This document shows positions 53,609-62,347 of a stretch of 64,000 bases of DNA, one piece after another. The notes under the pieces were generated by a model. It did not search any database. It had not been told where the DNA came from and saw nothing but the letters and a program-made list of their open reading frames with translations. The position numbers were made by a program, and so were the translations under genes. This stretch comes from CAXXXW01 sp963665555 (GTDB taxonomy: Bacteria > Pseudomonadota > Alphaproteobacteria > Thalassobaculales > Thalassobaculaceae), in contig OY762308.1 in the NCBI GenBank assembly GCA_963665555.2, positions 1 to 64,000 of the forward strand. The letters run 5' to 3'. Every line of letters begins with the position of its first letter. Position 1 is the first letter of the stretch.

Positions 53609-54865
53609 TCAAAAGCGGTCCGCCCGGTAGGGAGCGAGGTCGATGTCCGGCTCCCGCCCGGCGACGAGGTCGGCGATCAGCCGCCCCGTCCGGGCCGACA
53701 GGGTGAGGCCGATATGCCCGTGGCCGAAGCCGAAGAAGACATTGTCGAACCGCGGCGAGCGGCCGAGCACCGGCTTGCTGTCGGGCAGGGACGGGCGGAA
53801 GCCGAGCCATTCCCGCGTCGGCTCCGCCCCCAGCCCCGGCAGCGCCTCGCGGGCGCGCGGGAGCATGTTGCGGATGCGCCGGAAGTCCGGCGGCGCGTCG
53901 AGGCCGGCGAACTCGACGCCGGAGGTCAGCCGCATCCCGTCGCGCATCGGCGCCAGCACGAAATTGCCCTCCCCCACCAGCACCGGCCGGCGCAGGCCCG
54001 GCCCGGACTCCAGCGGCAGGTTCAGGTGGTAGCCGCGCTCGGTGTCGAGCGGGACGGGCGTTCCCAGCATCCGCGCCAGCGGGCCGGACCACGCGCCGGC
54101 GCAGACGACGAAGGCGTCCGCGTCGTGCATTCCAAGGTCGGTCACGGCGCGGACCGGCCCCCGGTCGCCGAACTCGAACCGGACGACGCGCTCCGGCAGG
54201 ACGCGCCCGCCGAGCCGGACCAGCGCCTCGGCGTAGGCGTCGGTGAGCGCGGCCGGCTCGGTCGCGAAGCCGTTCTCCGGCAGGAAGGCGGCGCGGACGA
54301 AGGTGCGGGCGAGGCCCGGCTCCAGCTGGCGGATTTCGTCCGGGCCGAGGAACTCGACCTTGAGGCCCCGGCGAATCTGCGCGTCGCGCTCCTCCGCGCC
54401 GTCGCGGAACCCGGCCTCGGTCCGGTAGACCTTGAGCCAGCCGACGGGTTTCACGATCCCCTCGATCCGGTGCGCCCGCATCAGGTCGTTGTGCGCCGTC
54501 AGCGCGTCCTTCGTCAGGGCGTGGATTTCCTTCGACAGGCGCTCGGCCCGCGCCGGCGTCCCGGCGGCGAGGAACCGGGCGAGCCACGGCGCCATCCGGG
54601 GCAGGTACGGCCAGCGGATGCGCAGCGGCGCCGCCGGATCGGCCAGCATCCGGGGAACCTTGCGCCACGCGCCGGGCGTGCTCACCGGCCAGACGCTCCC
54701 GACCGAGATCACGCCGGCGTTGCCGAAGGAGGTGGCCCGCCCCGGCGTCCTCGGGTCGAGCACCGTGACCTCGTGGCCCTCCTGGCGCAGGGTCAGCCCG
54801 GCGCAGACGCCGACGATCCCCGCGCCGACGACCACGACCCGCCGGCTCCGCCGCTCCTTTTCCAC
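53609..54865 (-). CDS. FAD-dependent oxidoreductase (D-amino-acid dehydrogenase-like)
   Basis: This 418-residue flavoprotein belongs to the DAO/DadA family. The N-terminal dinucleotide motif is RVVVVGAGIVGVCAGLTL; DADAFVVCAGAWSGPLA and the C-terminal NVFFGFGHGHIGLTLSARTGRLIADL complete the pattern. DadA oxidises D-amino acids to 2-oxo acids, but related proteins use sarcosine or hydroxyproline, and the specificity here is unknown. It follows the dehydrogenase at 54906 on the same strand, 40 bases away, so the two may share a pathway. Confidence 0.85.
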   Translation of the reverse strand: MEKERRSRRVVVVGAGIVGVCAGLTLRQEGHEVTVLDPRTPGRATSFGNAGVISVGSVWPVSTPGAWRKVPRMLADPAAPLRIRWPYLPRMAPWLARFLAAGTPARAERLSKEIHALTKDALTAHNDLMRAHRIEGIVKPVGWLKVYRTEAGFRDGAEERDAQIRRGLKVEFLGPDEIRQLEPGLARTFVRAAFLPENGFATEPAALTDAYAEALVRLGGRVLPERVVRFEFGDRGPVRAVTDLGMHDADAFVVCAGAWSGPLARMLGTPVPLDTERGYHLNLPLESGPGLRRPVLVGEGNFVLAPMRDGMRLTSGVEFAGLDAPPDFRRIRNMLPRAREALPGLGAEPTREWLGFRPSLPDSKPVLGRSPRFDNVFFGFGHGHIGLTLSARTGRLIADLVAGREPDIDLAPYRADRF

Positions 54866-54905
54866 GATCCGCGCCTCCGCTTGCGCGCCGCCCTCGCCGG
54901 CGGCG

Positions 54906-55865
54906 CTATCCGTCCCGCGAGGTTTCGCGGAGCATGTTCAGCAGCCGGATCAGCCGCGCGTCGCGCTCCGCCTCCAGGTCGTCGATGCTCCGCCCGCCGG
55001 CCTCCTCCGCGACGCCGGCGACCATCGCGTCGGCGAGGCCGCCGTCGAGTTCGGGGTTCTCCGCCATGGTGTCCCACCACGCCCGCATCCCCGGCCCGAA
55101 ATGGTCGAGCATCCGGCGGTAGCCGCCCTTGCCGCCAGCGAGGTTCATCGTCATGTGCGGCCCCATCAGCGCCCAGCGCAGCCCCGGCCCGCGCGCGACG
55201 GCGGCGTCGACATCCTCGACCGAGGCGAGGCCGTTCTTCACGGCCAGCACCGCCTCGCGGTACAGCGCCGCCTGCAGGCGGTTGGCGAGGTGGCCCGGAA
55301 CCTCCTTGCGCACCCGGATCGCGGTCTTGCCGATCCGGTTGTAGAAGCCCAGCGCCCAGTCCGCCGCCGCCGGGTCGGTCCCGCGCCCGGCCACCACCTC
55401 GACCAGCGGGACCAGGTGCGGCGGGTTGAACGGGTGGCCGGTGACGATCCGCCCGGCCGAGGCGAAGCCCGCCTGCAATTCGCTCGCGATCAGGCCGGAG
55501 GTGCTCGTGGACAGGATCGTCCGCTCCGGCAGCGCGGCGTCGATCCGGGCGTAGAGGCCGCGCTTGGCCTCGACCGTCTCCGGCGCGTTCTCCTGCACGA
55601 AATCCGCCGCCGCGACGGCGGCGGCCGGGTCGTCGTGGCAGGTCACGGCGGACCTGTCCGCGCCCGGCGCGAGGCCCAGCGCCTCCAGGTGCGGCCAGGC
55701 GTTGTCGACGAAGGCGGCGAGGCGCTCGCGCCAGCCCTCGGCCGGGTCCCAGGCGTCCACCGCGAAGCCGCGCGACAGGAAATACGCGGTCCAGCTGGCC
55801 CCGATGGTCCCGGCGCCGAGAATCCCGATCCGCCGGACCGAATCGAAGTCCGGGTAGCGCGCCAT
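54906..55865 (-). CDS. 3-hydroxyacyl-CoA dehydrogenase-like (L-carnitine dehydrogenase type)
   Basis: This 319-residue NAD enzyme has the Rossmann motif ILGAGTIGASWTAYFL, QENAPETVEAK, TSTSGLIASELQ, and the active-site HPFNPPHLVPLVEVV. Short proteins of this shape include L-carnitine dehydrogenase and 3-hydroxybutyryl-CoA dehydrogenase; its C-terminus (LRWALMGPHMTMNLAGGKGG) favours the carnitine-dehydrogenase branch. It is cotranscribed with the DadA-like gene. Confidence 0.83.
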   Translation of the reverse strand: MARYPDFDSVRRIGILGAGTIGASWTAYFLSRGFAVDAWDPAEGWRERLAAFVDNAWPHLEALGLAPGADRSAVTCHDDPAAAVAAADFVQENAPETVEAKRGLYARIDAALPERTILSTSTSGLIASELQAGFASAGRIVTGHPFNPPHLVPLVEVVAGRGTDPAAADWALGFYNRIGKTAIRVRKEVPGHLANRLQAALYREAVLAVKNGLASVEDVDAAVARGPGLRWALMGPHMTMNLAGGKGGYRRMLDHFGPGMRAWWDTMAENPELDGGLADAMVAGVAEEAGGRSIDDLEAERDARLIRLLNMLRETSRDG

Positions 55866-55901
55866 GGCCTCCTCCCTCCGCCGAACGCCCGTCCGGCCCT
55901 T

Positions 55902-57101
55902 CTACCGCGCGCCGGGGCCGGGGGCCAGCGCCCGGAAGGCCAGCAGCGCCATGCCGACCATGCCGAGCCAGGTCTCCTGCCAGGCGCCGAAGGAGACCAT
56001 GGCCGTGAACGCCGTCGCCGCCGCCGCCGCGAGCGCCGCCGCCCGCCACGGCGGCGGGAGCCCGCGCGCCGGCCGGACCGCGAACCAGGCCAGCGCCGCC
56101 GCCAGCGCGAGGCCGACCGCGCCGAGGTCCAGCCAGAGCTGGATCGGCGCGTTGTGCGGATGGCTCGTCCATTCCTCGAGACGGGCATACCGCGCCAGCG
56201 TTTCGGGCGCCGGAACGAAGTCGCGGATCGCGCCGAAACCGTGGCCGAGGACCGGCGCCTCGAACACGGCGCCCGCGCTGAAATGCCAGATCTCGACCCG
56301 GTGCATGGCCGACCCCGGCAGCAGGTGCGCGACCGGCCGGATCCAGTCGGGAAGGGCGAGGAAAACCCACGGCGCCAGCGCGGAGAAACCGGCAGCGGCG
56401 GCGACGCCGGTCCACAGGACGGCGCCCGGCGCGACGGCCGCGGCCCCCGCCGCCGCGACCGCCAGGATCGAGGCGACCTGCGCCGACAGCGATTCGCCGG
56501 CGAACGCCACTCCCGCCGCCGCGAGGACGAGCGCCGCCGCCGCGCCGCGCCGCCCCTCGCCCCACAGCCAGGCGGCCGCCGGCCAGGACAGGATGACAAG
56601 CGCGCTGGCGGCCCGGTTGTAACGGGACGGGGAGACCGGGTCGTCCGGGCCGAGGCCCGTCGCCAGGCGGTGGACCGGGGCGTCCGCCGCCAGTTCGACC
56701 GCCATCAGCGCGATGGCGGCGGCGAGTCCGCCGACCAGGGCGCGCGCGGCCGAACGGCGCTCCGCCGCGCCGTCCAGCGCCGCCGCCCCGCTCGCCGCCG
56801 CCCAGGCGACGAGGCCGAGCGTCGCCAGCTTGCCCGGCGCGCGCTCCGCGCAGGCGGCGCAGTCGACGGCGAAGACGTGGGTAAACGCCGCCCAGCCCGC
56901 CAGCGCGAGGAAGGCGAGGAGCGGGCCGCGCGCCGGCCGAAGCGCCGCCGGCCGCGACAGCCCCGCCGCGAGCAGGATCGCCGCCGCCGGCAGCAGGAAC
57001 GCCGGCGCCATGGCCTGGTGCGAGACCGCGCCGAGCGGCGCGAACAGGGCGAACCCGGCCGCGAGGCCCCAAAGCCGCAACCCGCCGGCGAAACCCGTCA
57101 C
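55902..57101 (-). CDS. O-antigen ligase / polymerase family membrane protein
   Basis: This 399-residue membrane protein has about ten hydrophobic helices and the Wzy/WaaL-type periplasmic loop ending WTSHPHNAPIQLWLDLGAVGLAL, whose HPHN segment is the family signature; GHGFGAIRDFVPAP precedes it. Such proteins ligate or polymerise surface polysaccharide. No other capsule gene is adjacent except the DUF6165 protein upstream. Confidence 0.85.
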   Translation of the reverse strand: MTGFAGGLRLWGLAAGFALFAPLGAVSHQAMAPAFLLPAAAILLAAGLSRPAALRPARGPLLAFLALAGWAAFTHVFAVDCAACAERAPGKLATLGLVAWAAASGAAALDGAAERRSAARALVGGLAAAIALMAVELAADAPVHRLATGLGPDDPVSPSRYNRAASALVILSWPAAAWLWGEGRRGAAAALVLAAAGVAFAGESLSAQVASILAVAAAGAAAVAPGAVLWTGVAAAAGFSALAPWVFLALPDWIRPVAHLLPGSAMHRVEIWHFSAGAVFEAPVLGHGFGAIRDFVPAPETLARYARLEEWTSHPHNAPIQLWLDLGAVGLALAAALAWFAVRPARGLPPPWRAAALAAAAATAFTAMVSFGAWQETWLGMVGMALLAFRALAPGPGAR

Positions 57102-57125
57102 GCGGCCGCCCCGGCGCCGCCGGGG

Positions 57126-57515
57126 TCAGTAGGCGGCATAGGATTTTTCCTCGACGATCTCGGAGTCGAGCAGCACGTCGACCTCCCGCTTGAGCGCGGC
57201 CCGCCGGTCGTTGCGGCGATAGACGCGCCGCGCCAGATCGACGAAGCCGTCGCCGAAATCGCCCGCGCGCTCGCAATCGCGGATCGCGTCCTCGATCTCC
57301 CACAACTCCCCGTTCACCGCCTGCAGGTCGCGCGCGAGCCGGCGCAGCGCGTCGGAATCCGGCAGGCGCGCCGCCGCCAGCGCCTCCAGCAGCGCGAGTT
57401 CGCGGGCGGCGTTGGCGCGCTGCTCCGCCCGGCCGAGGCGTTCGGTCTTGAGGCGCAAGATGGCGATCTTGTCGAGCAGTTCGCCCGGCGCGCCGGGAAT
57501 CGGTATCGGCTCCAT
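57126..57515 (-). CDS. DUF6165 family protein
   Basis: This 129-residue helical protein has the pattern of DUF6165: PGELLDKIAILRLKTERLGRAEQR at the N-terminus, VNGELWEIEDAIRDCE in the middle, and ARRVYRRNDRRAALKREVDVLLDS. The function is unknown, but members often lie among polysaccharide genes, as here. ATG 57515 follows GGAAGGACG. An O-antigen-ligase-like gene follows 24 bases downstream. Confidence 0.8.
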   Translation of the reverse strand: MEPIPIPGAPGELLDKIAILRLKTERLGRAEQRANAARELALLEALAAARLPDSDALRRLARDLQAVNGELWEIEDAIRDCERAGDFGDGFVDLARRVYRRNDRRAALKREVDVLLDSEIVEEKSYAAY

Positions 57516-57567
57516 CGCGTCCTTCCGTTCGCCGTCGCGTGCCCGTCCGGGCGGCCGCCGGCGCGCC

Positions 57568-58188
57568 TCAGAGCGCCGGGATGTTGGTTCCCCGCACCCG
57601 CCAGCCGCCGGCGAAGCCGGGTTCGGGATGCAGGAAGTCGATCGCGGTGGTCGAGAGGTTGTCGGTCGAGAACCGCATGGCGTTCTCCGGGCCGATGCCG
57701 AGCGCCAGCGCCAGCGCGGCGCGGATCGAGCCGCCATGGGCGACGCACACGATGTCGCGCCCGGCGAAACGCGCGCTCAACTCCTCCAGCGCCGCGCGCA
57801 CCCGCTCGGCGAGGTCGAGGAAGCTTTCGCCGCCCGGCGGTGTCTCGGCGGCGGGAGAGAGCCAGAAGCGGTTGTAGGCGTCGCCGTAGCGCGCCCGCAC
57901 CTCCTCGTAGGTCATGCCGACCCAGTCGCCGAAATCCTGCTCGCCGAGGCGGGAATCGACGACCGTCGCGGGCAGGTCGAGGCCGGCGGCCCGGATCGCG
58001 TCAAGGGTCTGGCGCGCGCGGACCAGGTGGCTCGCGACCGCCGCCGCGCCGGCCGGCAGGCGCCGCGCCAGCGCCCGGAATGCGGCTTCGTTCGATGTGT
58101 CGGCCGGCTTGTCGGAGGCGCCGTAGATGCGCCCGCCGGGATTCAGCACGGGGGCGTGGCGGACGATGTGCCAGCGGGTTTCCCGCAT
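57568..58188 (-). CDS. Histidine phosphatase family protein, candidate alpha-ribazole phosphatase
   Basis: This 206-residue protein has the phosphatase signature as VRHAPVLNPGGRIYG, in which the usual RHG is RHA, and the second histidine in VAHGGSIRAAL. The position next to cobS suggests CobC, which removes the phosphate of alpha-ribazole 5'-phosphate in cobalamin assembly. A phosphoglycerate-mutase-like role is the alternative. It starts at ATG 58188, 18 bases after cobS. Confidence 0.82.
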   Translation of the reverse strand: MRETRWHIVRHAPVLNPGGRIYGASDKPADTSNEAAFRALARRLPAGAAAVASHLVRARQTLDAIRAAGLDLPATVVDSRLGEQDFGDWVGMTYEEVRARYGDAYNRFWLSPAAETPPGGESFLDLAERVRAALEELSARFAGRDIVCVAHGGSIRAALALALGIGPENAMRFSTDNLSTTAIDFLHPEPGFAGGWRVRGTNIPAL

Positions 58189-58206
58189 CGGGGCCTCCGG
58201 TCGGTT

Positions 58207-59019
58207 TCAGGCTCGGGCGAGCGCGGCGGCGACGGCCAGCAGCGCCAGCACCTCCGCCGCCTGCTCGACCGCGCCCAGGACATCGCCGGTATAGCCGCCG
58301 AGCCGCCGGCGCGCCAGTTCCGCGACCGCCGCCGCCCCGGCGAGCGCGCCCGCCGCCGCCGCCAGCGCCGCCCCGAGGGGCAGGAGGACCGCCGCCAGCG
58401 CGCCGCCGAGCGCCAGCGCGCCGATCCAGGCCGCGCGGTCCGGCCGGCCGGCGGCCCGGCCCAGCCCGGCCTCGTCCGCCGGCTCCAGCGCCGCCGCCGC
58501 GCCGATAATCGTGGCCCGCCCGGCCGCGTGGACCGCGACGAGGGCGCAGACCGCGAGGCCGGCGTCGCGCTCCGCCAGCGCCGCCAGCGCGGCCGCCTTC
58601 AGCCCGGTCGCCAGGACCAGCGCCAGCGCGCCGTAGGTCCCGGTCCGGCTGTCGCGCATGATGGCGATCCGCGCCTCCGGCCCGCCGCCGCCCAGCCCGT
58701 CGGCGAAATCGGCCAGCCCGTCCTCGTGCAGCGCCCCGGTGAACGCGGCCCCGGCGGCGATGCCCGCGAGCGCCGCGGCGAGCGGCGGAAGACCGATCCA
58801 GGCGGCGAGCCAGAGAACGAGGCCGGCGGCCAGGCCGACCGCCGCGCCGACGGCGGGGAACCGCCAGCCGGCGCGCAGCAACGGCCGCTCCCCGGCGTCG
58901 AACGGGGCGTCGAATTCGGCGTCGTCGGCGGGCAGGGGCGCGCGGGTCAGGAAGCGCGCCGCCGACAGCAGGTCGCGCAGCCACCCCGGTCGCGGGTTGG
59001 ACGGATCGGTCGCGCGCAT
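58207..59019 (-). CDS. cobS: Adenosylcobinamide-GDP ribazoletransferase
   Basis: This 270-residue membrane enzyme joins adenosylcobinamide-GDP and alpha-ribazole. It has several hydrophobic helices, and the family motif is GALHEDGLADFADGLGGGGPEARIAIMRDSRTGTYGAL, near residue 90. ATG 59019 was selected over a far upstream TTG at 59082. It is 116 bases from the divergent cobT; the two catalyse linked final steps. Confidence 0.93.
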   Translation of the reverse strand: MRATDPSNPRPGWLRDLLSAARFLTRAPLPADDAEFDAPFDAGERPLLRAGWRFPAVGAAVGLAAGLVLWLAAWIGLPPLAAALAGIAAGAAFTGALHEDGLADFADGLGGGGPEARIAIMRDSRTGTYGALALVLATGLKAAALAALAERDAGLAVCALVAVHAAGRATIIGAAAALEPADEAGLGRAAGRPDRAAWIGALALGGALAAVLLPLGAALAAAAGALAGAAAVAELARRRLGGYTGDVLGAVEQAAEVLALLAVAAALARA

Positions 59020-59135
59020 TCGGGCGGTCCGGGCTTTCCTCTCCAGCCCGCGCGGCGTATAGCGTTTTCCCCCGACTGGCAATCCCCCGGCCCGGCGGCC
59101 CGCCGCCCGCCGGACCGCTTCGGAACGCGACCGGC

Positions 59136-60167
59136 ATGGCCGAAACCCCGCCCCGCGCGCCCGTCGCCTCCCTCGACGAGGTCCGGGCGCTGCTTCCCGA
59201 ACTGCCCGGCCCCGACGCGGAGGCCGGCGCGGCGGCGGCCGCGCGCGAGGCGCGGCTGACCAAGCCCGCCGGCGCGCTCGGCCGGCTGGAGGAGCTGGCG
59301 GGATGGCTGGCCCGCTGGCAGGGGCGCCATCCGCCGGGGATGGACCGTCCGCGCGTCGCGGTCTTCGCCGGCAACCACGGCGTGGCGGCGCGCGGCGTCT
59401 CCGCCTACCCGCCGGAGGTGACGGCGCAGATGGTCCGCAACTTCGTCGACGGCGGCGCGGCCGTGAACCAGCTGTGCCGCGTCTTCGACGCCGACCTGCG
59501 CGTCTACGAACTGGCGCTCGACCGCCCGACGGAGGATTTCGCGCGCGCCCCGGCGATGGGCGGGGAGGAGTGCGCCCGCGCCATGGCCTACGGCATGATG
59601 GCGGTGGAGCCGGGGCTGGACGCGCTGTGCCTGGGGGAGATGGGGATCGGCAACACCGCGTCGGCCGCCGCGCTGTGCCTCGCGCTGTTCGGCGGCGAGG
59701 CGGCGGAGTGGACGGGCGCCGGGACCGGCGTCTCCGGCGCGGCGCTGGACCGCAAGGTGGAGGTCGTGGCGGCGGGCGCGGCGCTGCACGCCGGCGCGGG
59801 CGACCCGCTGGACCTGCTGGCGGCGCTGGGCGGGCTGGAGATGGCGGCGATCGCCGGCGCGGTCCTGGCGGCGCGGATGGCGCGGCTGCCGGTCGTGCTG
59901 GACGGGTTCGCCTGCACGGCGGCGGCGGCGGCGCTGCACGCGCTGGCGCCGGGCGCGCTGGACCATTGCGCGGCCGCGCACCTTTCCGTCGAGCCGGGGC
60001 ACCGCCGCCTGCTCGACCGGATCGGCAAGCGGCCGCTGCTCGACCTCGACATGCGTCTGGGCGAGGGGTCGGGCGCCGCCCTCGCCATCGCGCTGTTGAG
60101 GGCGGCGGCGGCCTGCCACGCCGGCATGGCGACCTTCGGGGAGGCCGGGGTTTCCGGCCCGGCCTGA
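59136..60167 (+). CDS. cobT: Nicotinate-nucleotide-dimethylbenzimidazole phosphoribosyltransferase
   Basis: This 343-residue enzyme makes alpha-ribazole phosphate from dimethylbenzimidazole and NaMN. Motifs are LTKPAGALGRLEELAGWLARWQG, VAVFAGNHGVAARGVSAYP, GEMGIGNTASAAALCLALFGG and the C-terminal MRLGEGSGAALAIALLRAA with the catalytic glutamate. It is divergent from cobS and is the last cobalamin gene in the window. Confidence 0.95.
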   Translation: MAETPPRAPVASLDEVRALLPELPGPDAEAGAAAAAREARLTKPAGALGRLEELAGWLARWQGRHPPGMDRPRVAVFAGNHGVAARGVSAYPPEVTAQMVRNFVDGGAAVNQLCRVFDADLRVYELALDRPTEDFARAPAMGGEECARAMAYGMMAVEPGLDALCLGEMGIGNTASAAALCLALFGGEAAEWTGAGTGVSGAALDRKVEVVAAGAALHAGAGDPLDLLAALGGLEMAAIAGAVLAARMARLPVVLDGFACTAAAAALHALAPGALDHCAAAHLSVEPGHRRLLDRIGKRPLLDLDMRLGEGSGAALAIALLRAAAACHAGMATFGEAGVSGPA

Positions 60168-60204
60168 AGCTCCGCCCCGGCCGGACCGCCCCCCGGCCGG
60201 CCGG

Positions 60205-60417
60205 TCAGCCGCCGCCGAGGCTCAGATTGTCGGCGGCCGAACGCCCGTCGCGCCCGGCCACGAGATCGTAGGTCACCGAGTCGCCCTCGTTCAGACCCTG
60301 GATCCCCGATCTGTGCAGGGCCGTGATATGGACGAAGACATCGCTACCGCCTTCATTCGGCTGAATGAAGCCGTATCCCTTGGCGTGGTTGAACCACTTC
60401 ACCTTACCGGTCGGCAT
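60205..60417 (-). CDS. Cold-shock domain protein
   Basis: This 70-residue protein is a single cold-shock domain. The RNA-binding motifs are KGYGFIQ and DVFVHI, preceded by the usual TGKVKWFNHAKG. It binds single-stranded nucleic acid. ATG 60417 gives the standard start; an in-frame ATG at 60429 would add four residues. A leader of about 190 bases separates it from the TPR gene; cold-shock mRNAs often have long leaders. Confidence 0.93.
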   Translation of the reverse strand: MPTGKVKWFNHAKGYGFIQPNEGGSDVFVHITALHRSGIQGLNEGDSVTYDLVAGRDGRSAADNLSLGGG

Positions 60418-60618
60418 TGCGTATTCCATTCCCGTGGAGGGGCCGGCGTCCGTTCCGCGCGCCGCCCCGGACTTCGATTCCCCGCGCCGCGGGGTCCGGC
60501 GGGCGCGCGGCGGTTCCGCCCCGCGCCGTCGAGGCCAGCATTTCAGAGACTCGGCGGCTTGGCAACAGGACTCGGCGATTCGATTCGCGCGGGCGGCGGG
60601 ACGCGGGCGGCGGAGCCG

Positions 60619-61128
60619 TCACTCCTCCTTCGCGCGCGCCGCCGCGATCGCCTCCTCCAGTTCGCGCAACTCCTCGCAGCCCTCCGGGCAGGCGCGCCGC
60701 AAGATCGCCGCCCGCTCCTCCGCCTTCCCGGCCCGGCCCGTCAGGAGGTAGAGCTCGCCGAGATACTCGTTCGCCCCGAGGTGCTCCGGCGCGATGGCGA
60801 GCGCGCGGCCGTAGGCCTCGAACGCCGCCTCGAACCGGCCGAGCTTGCGCAGCGCGAAGCCCGTCCCGCTCCAGGCGTCGGCGTTCATGGGATCGGCCGC
60901 CGTCGCGCGGCGGAAGGCGGCGAGCGCGTCGTCGTGGCGCTCTTGCTCCAGGGCCGCCAGCCCGGCCGCCACGTCAGCGTTGCCGTTCGCGTCGCCGGCG
61001 TCGCCGCTCGCGGCCGTGCCCCCTCCGGCCGCGCCGAGGGCCGGCCCGCCGGGCGCGACGGCGAAGGCCGCGAGCGCGAGCGCCAGCGCCAGCGCCGGCG
61101 TCCGGGCGCGGAGTCCGTGAAGGGTCAT
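60619..61128 (-). CDS. Secreted TPR protein
   Basis: This 169-residue protein has a signal peptide of about 31 residues and about three tetratricopeptide repeats (GLAALEQERHDDALAAFRRA, AWSGTGFALRKLGRFEAAFEAYGRAL, ANEYLGELYLLTGRAGKAEERAAIL), with a Cys pair in RACPEGCEE. It is presumably a periplasmic adaptor. ATG 61128 follows a GGGGGAG. It is divergent from the flavin-dependent oxidoreductase at 61283. Confidence 0.83.
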   Translation of the reverse strand: MTLHGLRARTPALALALALAAFAVAPGGPALGAAGGGTAASGDAGDANGNADVAAGLAALEQERHDDALAAFRRATAADPMNADAWSGTGFALRKLGRFEAAFEAYGRALAIAPEHLGANEYLGELYLLTGRAGKAEERAAILRRACPEGCEELRELEEAIAAARAKEE

Positions 61129-61282
61129 GGGCCTGCTCCCCCCGTGTCGCCAAGCGCGCATGGAAGCCGTTCCGCCGGCCGGCGTCAATCCGCCGCGCGC
61201 CGGGCCGCGGGCCGCGTATTGACCGGCGGCGGCTCCCGCCGCAGTCTCTCCCGCCGATCCCGCGTTCCGCCGGAGGCCGCAC

Positions 61283-62347
61283 ATGCGTTTCGGATGGCTC
61301 ACCCTGGCCATGTCGCCCGCCCCGGAAGAGGACGCGGCGCGGATCGGCCAGATCCTCGAACAGGTCGTCGAGGCCGAGCGGCTCGGCTTCGCCGGCGCGT
61401 GGCTCACCGAGCACTATTTCACCGGCGAGAGCGTCTACAACGACGCGATCCTGTTCGCGGCGGCGGCCGCGATGCGGACCGAGCGCATCCGCCTCGGCTT
61501 CGCGGTGGTGCAGATGCCGTTCCACCACCCGGTCCGGCTGGCGACGCAACTCGCGCTGCTCGACAACCTGTCGGGCGGGCGGATCGATGTCGGGATCGGC
61601 CGGGGCACCATCTACAACGAGTACGAATTCGCCGGCCACGGCCTCAGCAGCGCCGACAGCCGGGCGCGCATGGAGGAGGGGACGGAAATCCTGCGGCGCG
61701 CCTGGACCGAGGCGCCGCTGCGCCACGAGGGCCGCTACTACAAGCTGGACGTGCCGGCGATCCGGCCCCGGCCGGTGCAGCGGCCCGGCCCGCCGCTGTG
61801 GCGCAGCGTCATTTCGCCCGGCTCCTTCGCCGAATGCGGCCGGCTGGGCCTGCCCATCCTGACCGCGCGGCTCCCCGTCGAGGCGATCCGGGACAGGTGG
61901 GCGCGCTACCGCGGCGGCCTGGAGGAGGGCGGGCACGGCGAAGCGGCGCGCGAGTCGCTGCTGGAGCGGGCCGCGCTCTGGCGCTATGTCCATGTCGCGG
62001 ATTCGGACGCCCGCGCCGAGGACGAGATCGCCGCGCTGCTGACGGAGGCGCGCGAACACATGCTGCACATGCGCGCCGCCAACAACCCGGCGGACTTCGC
62101 GCCCGACCCCGCCACGATGAACCCGTGGGCCGACCCCGCCGTCGGGCACGCCGAGGGCGTGGCGATGGCGATGGAGACCGGCTCCATCTACGGCTCCCCC
62201 GCCACCGTGCGGGAGCGGGTGGCGGAACTGCGCGACGCCGGGGTGCGCCACCTGCTGTGCCAGACCGGCTTCGGCGACATGGACCACGAACGCAACCTCG
62301 CCTCGATGCGCCTGTTCGGCGCCGAGGTGATGCCGGCCTTCGCGTGA
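61283..62347 (+). CDS. LLM-class flavin-dependent oxidoreductase
   Basis: This 354-residue protein has the luciferase-like monooxygenase fold. It starts MRFGWLTLAMSPAPEEDAARI, has GFAGAWLTEHYFTGESVYND and LGFAVVQMPFHHPVRLATQLALLDNLSGGRIDVGIGRGTIYNEYEF, and keeps the later ATVRERVAELRDAGVRHLL. Substrates of such FMN-dependent enzymes vary, and none is suggested by context. Its stop overlaps the era start (GTGA), so era is translated from the same transcript. Confidence 0.88.
   Translation: MRFGWLTLAMSPAPEEDAARIGQILEQVVEAERLGFAGAWLTEHYFTGESVYNDAILFAAAAAMRTERIRLGFAVVQMPFHHPVRLATQLALLDNLSGGRIDVGIGRGTIYNEYEFAGHGLSSADSRARMEEGTEILRRAWTEAPLRHEGRYYKLDVPAIRPRPVQRPGPPLWRSVISPGSFAECGRLGLPILTARLPVEAIRDRWARYRGGLEEGGHGEAARESLLERAALWRYVHVADSDARAEDEIAALLTEAREHMLHMRAANNPADFAPDPATMNPWADPAVGHAEGVAMAMETGSIYGSPATVRERVAELRDAGVRHLLCQTGFGDMDHERNLASMRLFGAEVMPAFA

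Noticed and set aside
60430..60618. Riboswitch or thermosensor in the cold-shock leader
   Set aside because: The leader is long and GC-rich, with a direct repeat GACTCGGCG, but no specific RNA family can be recognised by eye.
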